Source of the DNA: Oscillospiraceae bacterium
GTDB lineage: Bacteria > Bacillota > Clostridia > Oscillospirales > Acutalibacteraceae
Length of the DNA stretch: 64,000 nt
Assembly (NCBI GenBank): GCA_015065765.1
Contig: SVPP01000011.1
Coordinates: forward strand, 21,990 to 85,989
Direction of reading: 5' to 3'
Shown: positions 51,389-59,958 of the stretch, in pieces
Layout of the letters: each line of letters begins with the position of its first letter
Numbering within the stretch: position 1 is the first letter of the stretch
Notes under the pieces: model-generated
Databases searched by the model: none
What the model saw: the letters and a program-made list of their open reading frames with translations, nothing else
Told to the model about the DNA's origin: nothing
Made by a program: the position numbers and the translations under genes

Positions 51389-51826
51389 TCTCTTTTTATA
51401 CATAACCAATTCGGGGTTTGAGCCGTTTTCGCCATACGTGCAGACGAGCAAGAAATCGGTTCCTGCAACAACACCGAAGCATCTGTCACTACCGAATTCA
51501 CACTCAAGCTGATTTCCAAGATAAGTGCTGTTGTCATCTAAAAACTTTATACTTTCTCCGCTTGGAAGAGCATATTCCAGATTTACAAAACTTCCTACAA
51601 GTTTATTCAGATCTTCTACTTTTGGCATTCCCTGAATTTTAAGTTCGTTAAACTCTTGTATAATTTTATTTTTAAATTCTTCAAACATTTCTTCTCCTCC
51701 AATTTTTATGTACTCTGCAATAAAGCATCGTTTCCCGAAAGGACAACCATTTGTTTCCATACATCCGTTGCATTTGTCTTTCATAAAACATTCTTCACAA
51801 TTTGCTTTGCAAATTGATTTACTCAT
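51386..51826 (-). CDS. Unknown protein with cysteine-rich N-terminus
   Basis: 146 aa, GGGAGATGAT ahead. Residues 5-35 contain seven cysteines (CKANCEEC, CNGCMETNGCPFGKRC) resembling a zinc- or Fe-S-binding knuckle. The rest contains a helical stretch (MFEEFKNKIIQEFNEL) and a beta-rich end (SFVNLEYALPSGESIKFL, FLLVCTYGENG). No signal peptide. No family recognised; single gene between convergent neighbours. Confidence 0.7.
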   Translation of the reverse strand: MSKSICKANCEECFMKDKCNGCMETNGCPFGKRCFIAEYIKIGGEEMFEEFKNKIIQEFNELKIQGMPKVEDLNKLVGSFVNLEYALPSGESIKFLDDNSTYLGNQLECEFGSDRCFGVVAGTDFLLVCTYGENGSNPELVMYKKR

Positions 51827-51929
51827 AATATCATCTCCCTATATACTTAATACAACAAATTTTATAAAAAATCAAGACTTGAAATTTTTATAAATCTGTG
51901 ATAATAGAGTGAGGATTCCCGAATAAAAA

Positions 51930-51966
51930 AATTTAAAAAGCAGACACTTTTTATAAGTGTCTGCTT
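51930..51966 (-). terminator. Terminator after the LCP-phosphoesterase pair
   Basis: On the minus strand AGCAGACACTT-ATAAA-AAGTGTCTGCT is followed by TTTTAAATTTTTTT. Confidence 0.85.
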
Positions 51967-51977
51967 TGCTTTTTTGC

Positions 51978-53627
51978 TCAGGGCTGTTCAAATAACGGAA
52001 TGCTTTCCTCTTCGTGTTCCCAGAACATAAAGTTATTGTGTTCAACATATACACATCTGAAACCGTAAATTGCAGATGCGCTGAATGCAGGAACATAGAG
52101 AAGTCCTCTTCTTCCTCTGTAAACAGGAGCATCAAGTTTTACTTCTTCACCATTTTCAAGAACTGCAACATCACTGCCTTCCGTGAAGGTTACTTTTTTA
52201 CCGTAAATTCCCAGCGTCATTTTACCTTCGTCTTTAGTCACATAAGCTCCGACACTCTGGAAAACAACTGACAAAGGAGCGTACCAGATTCCGTCCTTCT
52301 TTTCGGGACACGCATCAACTCCGCCGAGGCCTGCAAGCATACCCTTGAACACCATTCTGGGATGTCTTTCAAGGTAAACGGGAGGCATTGCGAAAGGCTG
52401 AATCTCATCCTTTTCCTTATCGATAACAACCTGATCGATAATATCCTTTTCGATATCATCACCTTCACCAAGGTAGGAAGTAATTTTCATTTTCTTTCCA
52501 TCAACTTCAAAAAGTGCAAAAGACGGTCTGCCTTCAATTTCCTGCGGATAGAATGCCGCGTGGAAAATACTCTGCTGAGAATTACATCCCGGCGCACCGC
52601 CACCCGCATTTGAAAGCATGTAGTGAATTGTACCCTGAGAAGGCTTCGAGAAAATCGCATCGTTCTTTATGGGGAAAGAACGTGAGAAATTGTGTTCGTG
52701 ACCGGCTAACATAATGTCACACATATCAATACCTTCTCTCATCCACGGGAAAGCATCGAAATTGTGACCTGCAGGGTTTGAATAGTAAATGGGAAAATGG
52801 TATGTACCGATTTTCCATGTTTTATCGCTACCGCCCACGTCTTCTTTTATCCATTCGCCAACCTCGTCAGGACCGTTAATACCCATAACACACACGTGAA
52901 CATTGCCGTAATCAAAAGAATAGTTTTCTGTTTTCCAGTTTTCAGGGCCGTTGTAAGGATAAGCCATTTTGAACTGTGTATCAAAAAATTCTGCAGGCTC
53001 AGCATAATATCTTCCCTCGCCTGTTTCATAATCTTTAAAACCTCTGTTATCGTGATTTCCGAGAGTCATCATAAGGGGTTTATATTCCATTATGCCTTCC
53101 CAGCCCTTGAGAGCACCGTTCCACTGAACAACGTGCTGACCGCAGTCTGTGTTGTCACCACCGGTAACGATAAACTTAACTTCCGGATGCTTCTCAAGAA
53201 TTGCGAGAATATATTTCTGAATTCGTGAGTAATCCTGCTGATAGAAATTACCCTGCTGCTGGTCTGAAATTGCTATGAAAGAAAACTTTTCAAGATTCTC
53301 TTCCTCAGTTGTGAAAAAATATTCTTCACTTCTGTTTTTATCATCACCGCAGGTGTAAAAATATTTTGTACCCGCTTTCAGTCCGTCAGCAATTGCTGTG
53401 TGAATATAGCTTTCATCTCTGTCGCTTTTAAAAACAAGGTTTTCAGAATCTTTTCTGATAATTTCGTCTGTGTTTTCCTCGCGGAATTCTATATATCCGT
53501 CAGAAACTGACATATCTGTTCTCCATGTAATTGCCATCTGATGTTTTGCATCACCATTGATGGAGATCATAATATGGTCAGGCTTTTCAGTTGCATAACC
53601 CATAGGTTTTTCGTTAATATTTGCCAT
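51978..53627 (-). CDS. Purple acid phosphatase-like metallophosphoesterase with a C-terminal amine-oxidase-N-type domain
   Basis: 549 aa. Residues 15-110 are a fibronectin-like purple acid phosphatase N-domain (HQMAITWRTDMSVSDGYIEF, GLKAGTKYFYTCGD). The catalytic domain has AISDQQQG (Gln in place of the first His), VTGGDNTDCG, TLGNHDNRG, GTYHFPIYY and LAGHEHNFSRS. About 110 residues at the end resemble a copper amine oxidase-like N-terminal domain (GIWYAPLSVVFQSVGAYV, GRRGLLYVPAFSASAIYGF), usually a wall-associated module. No signal peptide is visible, which is odd for this architecture. It overlaps the LCP gene by one base (TAATG). Confidence 0.85.
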   Translation of the reverse strand: MANINEKPMGYATEKPDHIMISINGDAKHQMAITWRTDMSVSDGYIEFREENTDEIIRKDSENLVFKSDRDESYIHTAIADGLKAGTKYFYTCGDDKNRSEEYFFTTEEENLEKFSFIAISDQQQGNFYQQDYSRIQKYILAILEKHPEVKFIVTGGDNTDCGQHVVQWNGALKGWEGIMEYKPLMMTLGNHDNRGFKDYETGEGRYYAEPAEFFDTQFKMAYPYNGPENWKTENYSFDYGNVHVCVMGINGPDEVGEWIKEDVGGSDKTWKIGTYHFPIYYSNPAGHNFDAFPWMREGIDMCDIMLAGHEHNFSRSFPIKNDAIFSKPSQGTIHYMLSNAGGGAPGCNSQQSIFHAAFYPQEIEGRPSFALFEVDGKKMKITSYLGEGDDIEKDIIDQVVIDKEKDEIQPFAMPPVYLERHPRMVFKGMLAGLGGVDACPEKKDGIWYAPLSVVFQSVGAYVTKDEGKMTLGIYGKKVTFTEGSDVAVLENGEEVKLDAPVYRGRRGLLYVPAFSASAIYGFRCVYVEHNNFMFWEHEEESIPLFEQP

Positions 53628-54898
53628 TATTTTTTCTCCTTTTCTGTTTCTGCTTTATTATATATAAAATCCTGAATAAGTTCAGATGTTTCTTCCTTAT
53701 TGATTGTCAGAACAGCTGCACCGTTAATTGTACTGCTTGTATACTTCTTATCAAAAGGTACACGTGCCTGAACAATATCGTATCGCATATAAAGAAGCAC
53801 AGCGCCTTCTGCAAGCAGAGAAAGCTCCACAGGGTTCATATCAGTTTCCACATAAGAGAGAACTGTTTTTGCAGTATCAATAAGGTCAAAAGGATTTGAT
53901 TTCTTCACCTGAGAAAGAATTGCCGAAATCACTTTTCTCTGTCTTTGTGTTCTGTAAAAATCGCTGTCAAGATAACGGATTCTTACATACACAAGAGCCT
54001 CTTCGCCATTGAGAGTAACTGCATCACCATATTCAATCTTCTGCTTTGATGTTCTGTTGATGTATTCTGCCTCTCTCTGCTCAACCTGAACGGTAACACC
54101 GCCGAGGCTGTCTATAACATCCTTGAATGCATTAAAATCAACGAGCACATAACTGTCTACATCTATACCGAAGTTATATTCAATGGTTTCCATAACAAGC
54201 TGAGGTCCACCGTAAACGCACGCCGCATTCATCTTGTCTTCTCCGTGCCCCGGGATAGTCACATAGGTGTCGCGCATGAAAGACGTCATTTTAATCTGAC
54301 CATGCTTTTTGTCGATTGACACAAGAATCATCGTATCGCTTCTCGACACATCTCCGCCTTTTCTGTCATCCACGCCGATAAGAAGAATATTTTCTACAAA
54401 GGGATCACTTTTAAGTGTCATTGATGAGGTTGAGGCTTCATAACCGCTCTCAGGCTTCTGATAATCAGCACTCATAAAAACAGTTGTCAGATAACCTGTT
54501 GCACCTACGAAAACAATTGCAAAAATCAGAAGCACAGACACAATAAACTTAAAAAATCCACCATGCTGTTTTTTCTGTTTCGGTACACTTTTTCTGTCGC
54601 CGCCCTTTGAATATTCTCTGGGCATTTCTTTATCTCTTTTTGTTTTTGAAATATGGATGTCTCCTGAGCCGTCATCAAAATCATCCAGATAATCGTTATA
54701 TCTTTTTCTTTCTGCCGCCCTGTTTCTGTCTACATAGACATCCTCACCGCGTCTTTTCGGTGCTTGTCCGTTTTCACGGCGTATAAGCTCCTCATAACTG
54801 TAGGGATTAGCTCTCCTGCTGTTTTGAGACTGTTGTTTCTTTTTTGAAACAGGTATATCGGAATTTCTGCCGTTTTCTCTGTTTGCCAAGCATATCAT
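53627..54898 (-). CDS. LCP family wall-polymer ligase (LytR-CpsA-Psr)
   Basis: 423 aa, AGGAG ahead. A 110-residue charged cytoplasmic part (NSRRANPYSYEELIRRENG, DGSGDIHISKTKRD) precedes one membrane helix (FFKFIVSVLLIFAIVFVGATGYLTTV). The LCP domain follows: NILLIGVDDRKGGDVSRSDTMILVSIDKKHGQIKMTSFMRDTYVTIPG, then GGVTVQVEQREAEYIN and EALVYVRIRYLDSDFYRTQRQRKVISAIL. These enzymes move teichoic-acid or polysaccharide chains from a lipid carrier to peptidoglycan at the outer membrane face. The stop codon overlaps the phosphoesterase start. Confidence 0.95.
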   Translation of the reverse strand: MICLANRENGRNSDIPVSKKKQQSQNSRRANPYSYEELIRRENGQAPKRRGEDVYVDRNRAAERKRYNDYLDDFDDGSGDIHISKTKRDKEMPREYSKGGDRKSVPKQKKQHGGFFKFIVSVLLIFAIVFVGATGYLTTVFMSADYQKPESGYEASTSSMTLKSDPFVENILLIGVDDRKGGDVSRSDTMILVSIDKKHGQIKMTSFMRDTYVTIPGHGEDKMNAACVYGGPQLVMETIEYNFGIDVDSYVLVDFNAFKDVIDSLGGVTVQVEQREAEYINRTSKQKIEYGDAVTLNGEEALVYVRIRYLDSDFYRTQRQRKVISAILSQVKKSNPFDLIDTAKTVLSYVETDMNPVELSLLAEGAVLLYMRYDIVQARVPFDKKYTSSTINGAAVLTINKEETSELIQDFIYNKAETEKEKK

Positions 54899-54910
54899 CT
54901 CCTGTCTGCT

Positions 54911-54939
54911 ATTTTACACTAAAGAATGTGAATATGCAA
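54911..54939 (-). promoter_or_regulatory. Promoter of the LCP-phosphoesterase operon
   Basis: TTGCAT-N17-TAAAAT on the minus strand, 12 bp before the start codon. Confidence 0.5.
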
Positions 54940-54966
54940 GAAGTAAAAGTAAATCTGTTTATTTTA

Positions 54967-54995
54967 TTGACAAATAAAGTGATTTGTTTTAAAAT
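54967..54995 (+). promoter_or_regulatory. Promoter of rnpB
   Basis: TTGACA-N17-TAAAAT, with transcription starting near 55001. Confidence 0.8.
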
Positions 54996-54998
54996 TTA

Positions 54999-55336
54999 GG
55001 GGAGAAGGTTGGGCAGTCGCGGCTGATTTTTTCAGACGAGGAAAGTCCGAGCCCCACAGAGCAGGATAACGGCTAACGGCCGCCGAGGGTGACCTTAGGG
55101 AAAGTGCATAGAAATATACCGCCGTGATTTTTCACGGTAAGGGTGAGATGGTGCGGTAAGAGCGCACCGGTGCAGAGGAGACTCTGCAGCCAAGTAAACC
55201 CTATCCGGAGCAACACCGACAGAGGTTAAGCATTTGCTCGATGTATACCTCGACAGGTGGCTTGAGCGCTGCAGCAACGCAGAGCCTAGACAGATGATTG
55301 CCTTAAACGACAGAACTCGGCTTACAGACCTTCTCA
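54999..55336 (+). ncRNA. rnpB: RNase P RNA
   Basis: Class A bacterial form. The 5' GAGAAGGTTGGGCAGTCGC pairs at its start with ACCTTCTC at the 3' end. GAGGAAAGTCCGAGC (CR I), ACGGCTAACGGC and GGGTGAGA-type internal parts are present, followed by AGGTGGCTTGAG and ACAGAACTCGGCTTACAGACC (CR V). It is the catalytic subunit that trims tRNA 5' leaders. Confidence 0.97.
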
Positions 55337-55401
55337 TTTTTTGATTTAAACATACTTTTTCGGTCAATAATATTTTCATCAAAAGAAAGTGAGGAAATGT
55401 T

Positions 55402-55560
55402 ATGAAAAAGTATGTTTGCGATATCTGCGGCTATGTCTATGACGAAGAAAAAGGTGAACCCAAAAACGGAATTGCACCGGGGACAAAGTGGGAAGATCTT
55501 CCAGATGATTATGTTTGTCCTCTCTGCGGCGTAGGCAAAGAAGATTTTTCAGAAAGTTAA
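55402..55560 (+). CDS. Rubredoxin
   Basis: 52 aa. Both iron-binding knuckles are complete: Cys6-x2-Cys9 in [12 protein letters not shown] and Cys39-x2-Cys42 in [28 protein letters not shown] is the usual link. A one-iron electron carrier of anaerobes, often serving oxygen or peroxide detoxification. GAGGAAATGTT precedes the ATG. Follows rnpB by 66 bp. Confidence 0.97.
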   Translation: MKKYVCDICGYVYDEEKGEPKNGIAPGTKWEDLPDDYVCPLCGVGKEDFSES

Positions 55561-55565
55561 AAAAG

Positions 55566-55592
55566 AGGCTGTCAGCAGACAGCCTTTAAGTT
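55566..55592 (+). terminator. Weak terminator hairpin after rubredoxin
   Basis: AGGCTGTC-AGCA-GACAGCCT followed by TTAAGTTTA. The T-run is poor, so read-through into the Dabb gene is likely. Confidence 0.5.
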
Positions 55593-55609
55593 TATAAGGA
55601 GTTGATATT

Positions 55610-55903
55610 ATGGTAAAACATATGATAATCTGGAAGCTTAAAGAGGATGTTGACAAAGAGAGCGTAGCAAAAGATATCAAAGCATCTCTTGAAGGTCTTG
55701 TCGGCAAAATTGACGGACTGATTGAAATGCACATTCTCACAGAAAAGCTCCCTTCATCATCAGGTGACATCATGATGGATTCCACATTTGAAAGTGACGA
55801 TGCACTGAAAGCTTATCAGAATCACCCCCTTCATGTGGAAATTGCAAACGGAAAAGTCAGACCTAATGTTGACACAAGGCTCTCCTTTGATTACGAGGTC
55901 TAA
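55610..55903 (+). CDS. Dabb-family stress-responsive alpha/beta barrel protein
   Basis: 97 aa. VKHMIIWKLKEDVDKESVAKDIKASLEGLVGKIDGL starts like Dabb proteins; MMDSTFESDDALKAYQNHPLHVEIAN is the conserved middle. They form dimeric ferredoxin-like barrels; most have no known reaction. AAGGAG ahead. Lies between rubredoxin and a phosphoesterase gene. Confidence 0.9.
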   Translation: MVKHMIIWKLKEDVDKESVAKDIKASLEGLVGKIDGLIEMHILTEKLPSSSGDIMMDSTFESDDALKAYQNHPLHVEIANGKVRPNVDTRLSFDYEV

Positions 55904-55926
55904 AGCTACGGAAGAAGGAACAGAAT

Positions 55927-56826
55927 ATGGAAGTTTTAAATTTTGCAAAGCATGTTATTCTGACAGTATTCACACTGGTTTTTATGCCCCTGTCTTTTCT
56001 TATATCACCTGCTGAAGGGTACGAGGCAAAAAATCCCAACGAGTTGAAAACAAGCTTCACCGTTCTTTCTGATATTCACATTGAGGGAAATAATTTTCAG
56101 ACCTTCAAGGAATATTCAGAAATTCTGAACGATGTAAACAGTGCAAAGGATAACGATACTCTCGTTTTTCTCGGTGACAACACAATGAACGGCCAGCACA
56201 TTGAAAGCATCTTCTTTTTCAGTGCCCTTAGATTCACAAAACCTGCCGACAACCTTATAATTGCCCCCGGAAACCACGACTACGGCAACGGAAACGGTGG
56301 CTATGATGAATTTTATGACAGATTCAAGGGTTATGCAAATTTTGCAGGCTGTAAAATCGAAGAAAACAACTATTATAAAATTATAGATGGCTACTATTTT
56401 ATCGTTCTTACATCAGAAAGCGATTCAGTAAACGGAATTGACATTTCGGACAACCAACTTCAATGGCTTACAAGCGTTCTCGATGAAGCGTCAAAAGAAA
56501 ACAAACCCGCTTTTGTTTTCTGCCATCATCCTGTAAACTATATTGAAGACGGTTCCGACGACAGACTATCAGGTGTCCTTGACGATTACGAAAACGTTAT
56601 CTTCTTCTGCGGTCACACTCATTTTGCACTTTCAGAGAGAAGTGTGTCGGAAGTAAACGGTGTTCTCTCTGTAAACATTCCCAAATCAACTGAGCATGCA
56701 GTGGAGGGTTACGAGCCCGGCATCGGTGCAGTAGTTGAAGTTTATGAAAACAATGTCCTTCTCAGATTCCGCGATTTCGATGACGGAAAATGGGTAGAAG
56801 GGTACGAGTATAATTTTGAATTTTAA
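55927..56826 (+). CDS. Extracytoplasmic metallophosphoesterase with canonical D-x-H
   Basis: 299 aa. An N-terminal helix (VILTVFTLVFMPLSFLISPAEG) acts as signal or anchor. Calcineurin motifs are standard: VLSDIHIEG, VFLGDNTMNG, IAPGNHDYG, FVFCHHPVNYIEDG, FFCGHTHFAL. This is the one copy of the five phosphoesterases in the region with the usual first His. It is shorter and without the C-terminal hydrophobic tail. Probably acts outside the membrane; substrate unknown. GAAGGAAC ahead. Confidence 0.88.
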   Translation: MEVLNFAKHVILTVFTLVFMPLSFLISPAEGYEAKNPNELKTSFTVLSDIHIEGNNFQTFKEYSEILNDVNSAKDNDTLVFLGDNTMNGQHIESIFFFSALRFTKPADNLIIAPGNHDYGNGNGGYDEFYDRFKGYANFAGCKIEENNYYKIIDGYYFIVLTSESDSVNGIDISDNQLQWLTSVLDEASKENKPAFVFCHHPVNYIEDGSDDRLSGVLDDYENVIFFCGHTHFALSERSVSEVNGVLSVNIPKSTEHAVEGYEPGIGAVVEVYENNVLLRFRDFDDGKWVEGYEYNFEF

Positions 56827-56838
56827 ATACCGCAAAAA

Positions 56839-56875
56839 AGCTCAGGGCAGTTTAAATGCTACCCTGAGCTTTTTC
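56839..56875. terminator. Bidirectional terminator
   Basis: AGCTCAGGG/CCCTGAGCT stem followed by TTTTTCATCATT on the plus strand and by TTTTTTGCGG on the minus strand, between convergent genes. Confidence 0.85.
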
Positions 56876-56876
56876 A

Positions 56877-58331
56877 TCATTCAGTTAAAACTTTATAATC
56901 AGCAATAATACCGTTTTCAGATATAATTTCAATATGATAACAATAAGATGCCTCCTCACGCCAATTAAACAAAAAGTCTATATAATCCGGTTTACGAGGA
57001 TAGTAACATTCAAGGTAAATATTATATTTACTCTCAGTATTTTCACCTTCAAATTTTTTGTCCTCTATTATTACGGCACCCGTGTTTCTTATAAATTCAA
57101 AAACAGTTTCGCAATCTTCGCCTTTCTGCAGATTATCATACCATTTTCTTGTTTCGTATCCGTCATTATAATTCAGATAACAGCCTGAAAAATCATTATC
57201 CATATCAGGTATGAACAGCTTATAAATGATTTCGCCATTTTCATTGTAAGAAACCAGTATGCAGGAGATAATGTCATCATATTCATCTTCATTATCCATA
57301 GTATGAGTATAGCTGAATATGGAATACCCGCTTCCTCCAGAAGATGCGATACGCTCTTCCAAAAGCTTTTCGGTTGTGTAAGGAAAAATATAGCTTTTTA
57401 TAAAATCTTCATAAGATTTCTGCTTTACGAATCCAGTCTCTGTAAGCCGGTTTTCAATTTTGCTTACATCATTACCTTTTTCAATGCCGTTATATATATC
57501 TCTCTGTTCTGCAGCAATAACAGAAATATATTCCTCCACAGGTGTCTCCAAAAATTCTTCCTGATTATACCACCACTCATACTTTGCAACAGCAAATCCA
57601 TAAATCACAAGGAAGCACACACAGCAAGCTGACAGAATTGCCGTTATCTGCTTCAATGATAAGCGATACGGCTTTTCTCTGAATGCACTGCCTTTATCAT
57701 AAGCGATAAATGACAAAACAGTAAAAAGAATAACTGCAATAATATTTGCAAAATAGATATCAAGGTCGCTTCCGTCTCCGGGAAAAGTTGTCACATATCT
57801 GACAACAAGCTTTCCTGCATTGATTATAGGAAAAAATATACCGCTTGTAATAAAAGAACCGAGAGATATCAGCACAAACGCAGCAACTATGCCTATGTGC
57901 TGTTTGCGAAGATTCTGTCTTTTACACTTTATCGTATAAACAACTAAAAATACAAATACTGCAAGAAAAACAGCAAGAACCGCAACACTCGGCAACGAAT
58001 ACATAATCGGGTCTACGAAATTCATATAACCCCATGCTGCTATGATAGCCAGAAGATTCCATATGCATATACCGGAGAAAAGAAAAATCGCTTTAGATGT
58101 ACTATCATAATAAAGAGCGTTGAAATTTCTCTTTACGCTCTCCGTTTCGCCCATCTGCTCAACGGCTTTCTTCAATGCAGCTTCTTCGTCATAGCCAATT
58201 TCTATGTAAAAATCCACTCTGTCATAAATATGACTTTCTAACTCTTCCCGCAGCTCACTCTGTGTTTTTAGAGAAATTTTTTCAGGAATAACACTGTCCA
58301 GATAGTTTTCCACAATTTCAGGCCGTTGCAT
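56877..58331 (-). CDS. HAAS-type permease prefix membrane protein
   Basis: 484 aa from the ATG at 58331, which has AGGTGG; it overlaps the PadR gene by 14 bp. Residues 1-70 are the prefix domain found beside PadR regulators (IVENYLDSVIPEKISLKTQSELREELESHIYDRVDFYIEIGYDEEAALKKAVEQMG). Five to six membrane helices follow. About 220 C-terminal residues are predicted outside the helices and contain no motif I know. PadR-HAAS pairs usually control a membrane protein involved in envelope stress or transport. Confidence 0.85.
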   Translation of the reverse strand: MQRPEIVENYLDSVIPEKISLKTQSELREELESHIYDRVDFYIEIGYDEEAALKKAVEQMGETESVKRNFNALYYDSTSKAIFLFSGICIWNLLAIIAAWGYMNFVDPIMYSLPSVAVLAVFLAVFVFLVVYTIKCKRQNLRKQHIGIVAAFVLISLGSFITSGIFFPIINAGKLVVRYVTTFPGDGSDLDIYFANIIAVILFTVLSFIAYDKGSAFREKPYRLSLKQITAILSACCVCFLVIYGFAVAKYEWWYNQEEFLETPVEEYISVIAAEQRDIYNGIEKGNDVSKIENRLTETGFVKQKSYEDFIKSYIFPYTTEKLLEERIASSGGSGYSIFSYTHTMDNEDEYDDIISCILVSYNENGEIIYKLFIPDMDNDFSGCYLNYNDGYETRKWYDNLQKGEDCETVFEFIRNTGAVIIEDKKFEGENTESKYNIYLECYYPRKPDYIDFLFNWREEASYCYHIEIISENGIIADYKVLTE

Positions 58332-58662
58332 TTGATACACCACCTATAACCTTGCCAACTGCTTCGGAATAAGATTTCCACTCTTTCTTATTTTGTTCAA
58401 GAATTTTAATACCTTTCTTAGTCAGATGATAATATTTTCTTCTGCGCTCACCCTCCTTGCCTTCCCAATAAGACTCAACATAACCGTCCTTTTCAAAAGC
58501 ATGAAGAATAGGATACAGTGTTCCTTCCTTCAGGGAAAAGACGTATTCCGATCGAAGTTCAATTTCCTTGATTATTCTGTAGCCGTACAGATCCTCTTTT
58601 TCCAGCACAGAAAGAACAAGCAGTGCTGAGCTGCCCTTTGTAAGCTCTTTTTTTATATTCAT
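58318..58662 (-). CDS. PadR-family transcriptional regulator
   Basis: 114 aa, AAAGGAG ahead. Winged helix-turn-helix of the PadR type: GSSALLVLSVLEKEDLYGYRIIKEIELRSEYVFSLKEGTLYPILHAFEKDGYVESYW, then RRRKYYHLTKKG. A short PadR-s2 form with one C-terminal helix for dimerisation. It represses its own operon through the palindrome at 58698-58715, by inference. Confidence 0.95.
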   Translation of the reverse strand: MNIKKELTKGSSALLVLSVLEKEDLYGYRIIKEIELRSEYVFSLKEGTLYPILHAFEKDGYVESYWEGKEGERRRKYYHLTKKGIKILEQNKKEWKSYSEAVGKVIGGVSNATA

Positions 58663-58697
58663 AAAAACATCTCCTTTCCGACGCGTTAATACATCGG

Positions 58698-58738
58698 TAT
58701 TCTATGCATAGAATAACATAGTATAATACACTTGTCAA
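58698..58738 (-). promoter_or_regulatory. Promoter with PadR operator palindrome
   Basis: The minus-strand promoter TTGACA-N17-TATTCT has its -10 box inside the perfect 18-bp palindrome TATTCTATGCATAGAATA (58698-58715). Binding there would block RNA polymerase. Best explained as the autoregulatory PadR site. Confidence 0.75.
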
Positions 58739-58757
58739 GAAAAATTTTAAAATTTAG

Positions 58758-58800
58758 AACAAAAAGCTCCGAACAGCCGAAACTGTTCAGAGCTTTTTAT
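58758..58800 (-). terminator. Terminator of the Gfo/Idh gene
   Basis: On the minus strand AGCTCTGAACAG-TTTCGG-CTGTTCGGAGCT is followed by TTTTTGTTC. Confidence 0.85.
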
Positions 58801-58811
58801 ACTTATATCAT

Positions 58812-59822
58812 TCAGAAATTATAATCAGGCTTTATAACCTTACCTGTTTTTGCTGATTCAACAATCGAAAGACAAACTTCAACTGTCTTTGCTCCCTCGA
58901 GAGCATCCGTCATAACATCCTTGTCATTAAGTATGGCATCTGCAAATACCTCAAACTCTTTTACTGCGTTGTGGTTATTAACCTCTACCTCAATAGTTTC
59001 AGGCTCTTTTGTAACCTGTTTTTCATCAACTGTGAAGAGTGTCATTGTAGGTGAAGTATTATCGCAGATAAGTGTACCTTTTGTGCCGTAAATAACTGTA
59101 CGCATTGTGTAATCGCGTTTACATCCCGTTGAAACAAAAACCTTACCTGCAAGGTTATCGTCAAACTTCATAATAGCAATTGTTGCATCGTCATAAGTTA
59201 CATGTGGCAGAAGCTTATGTGTGCCGTAAGCAAAAACTTCTTTTGGGTCACCTGCAAGCCATCTGAGTAAATCCACGGCATGGCATCCTCCGCCGATAAC
59301 ACCGTGACGCTTCGGATCACAGCGCCAGGGCTCCTGTATAAGCATATAATCGTGTGCATACTCTGATTCAACAAAATATAATTCTCCGATAGTGCCTGAC
59401 TCAATTATTTCCTTTGCCTTTTCAAAAGCAGGTGTAAATCTACAGATCTGACCTACCATAAATTTTGCATTTGATTCTCTTGCAACCTTTACAATTTCTT
59501 CAATATCTTCCCTTGTAAGTGCAAGAGGTTTTTCACACAGCACATGCTTACCTGAACGGAGAAGATCGCATGAAACCTTTTTGTGCTGTTGATCGGGGAT
59601 CGCAACGGTTACCACGTCGATATCCTTGTTATTTACAATATCCATATAGTCAGTAACCCATTTTTCCTCAGGAATATTGTATCTTTCCCCTGCGAAACGA
59701 AGGTTTTCTTCATTGTTGTCACATATCATTGCAATTTCTGCATCTTTACAACCCAGCGCACCTTCTACATGGCACATACCGAATTTCATACCGATATTTG
59801 CAACCTGTAATTTCTTTTTCAC
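58812..59822 (-). CDS. Gfo/Idh/MocA family oxidoreductase
   Basis: 336 aa from the GTG at 59822, which has AAGGAAG at 7 bp; a longer reading to 59939 would run through the promoter. The Rossmann domain has VANIGMKFGMCHVEGALG (a variant of the GxGxxG loop), DVVTVAIPDQQHKKVSCDLLRSGKHVLCEKPLALT with the EKP motif, and GVIGGGCHAVDLLRWLAG with the catalytic His. These NAD(P)-dependent enzymes oxidise or reduce sugars, inositols or their derivatives. Divergent from an AraC regulator, which probably controls it. Substrate unknown. Confidence 0.93.
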   Translation of the reverse strand: MKKKLQVANIGMKFGMCHVEGALGCKDAEIAMICDNNEENLRFAGERYNIPEEKWVTDYMDIVNNKDIDVVTVAIPDQQHKKVSCDLLRSGKHVLCEKPLALTREDIEEIVKVARESNAKFMVGQICRFTPAFEKAKEIIESGTIGELYFVESEYAHDYMLIQEPWRCDPKRHGVIGGGCHAVDLLRWLAGDPKEVFAYGTHKLLPHVTYDDATIAIMKFDDNLAGKVFVSTGCKRDYTMRTVIYGTKGTLICDNTSPTMTLFTVDEKQVTKEPETIEVEVNNHNAVKEFEVFADAILNDKDVMTDALEGAKTVEVCLSIVESAKTGKVIKPDYNF

Positions 59823-59883
59823 AAAGCAACTTCCTTTCAATTTGTTATTCAGCTTCTTGCTCTTAACAAGAAATTCTGATATA

Positions 59884-59912
59884 ATTATATTAGTTTTCAA
59901 AGGCTTTTTCAA
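59884..59912 (-). promoter_or_regulatory. Promoter of the Gfo/Idh gene
   Basis: TTGAAA-N17-TATAAT on the minus strand, within the 136-bp divergent region shared with the AraC gene. Confidence 0.7.
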
Positions 59913-59958
59913 GTAATGTTTGTGTGAAAAAATCTTCATTTTGTTGGGAGGTCTGAAA

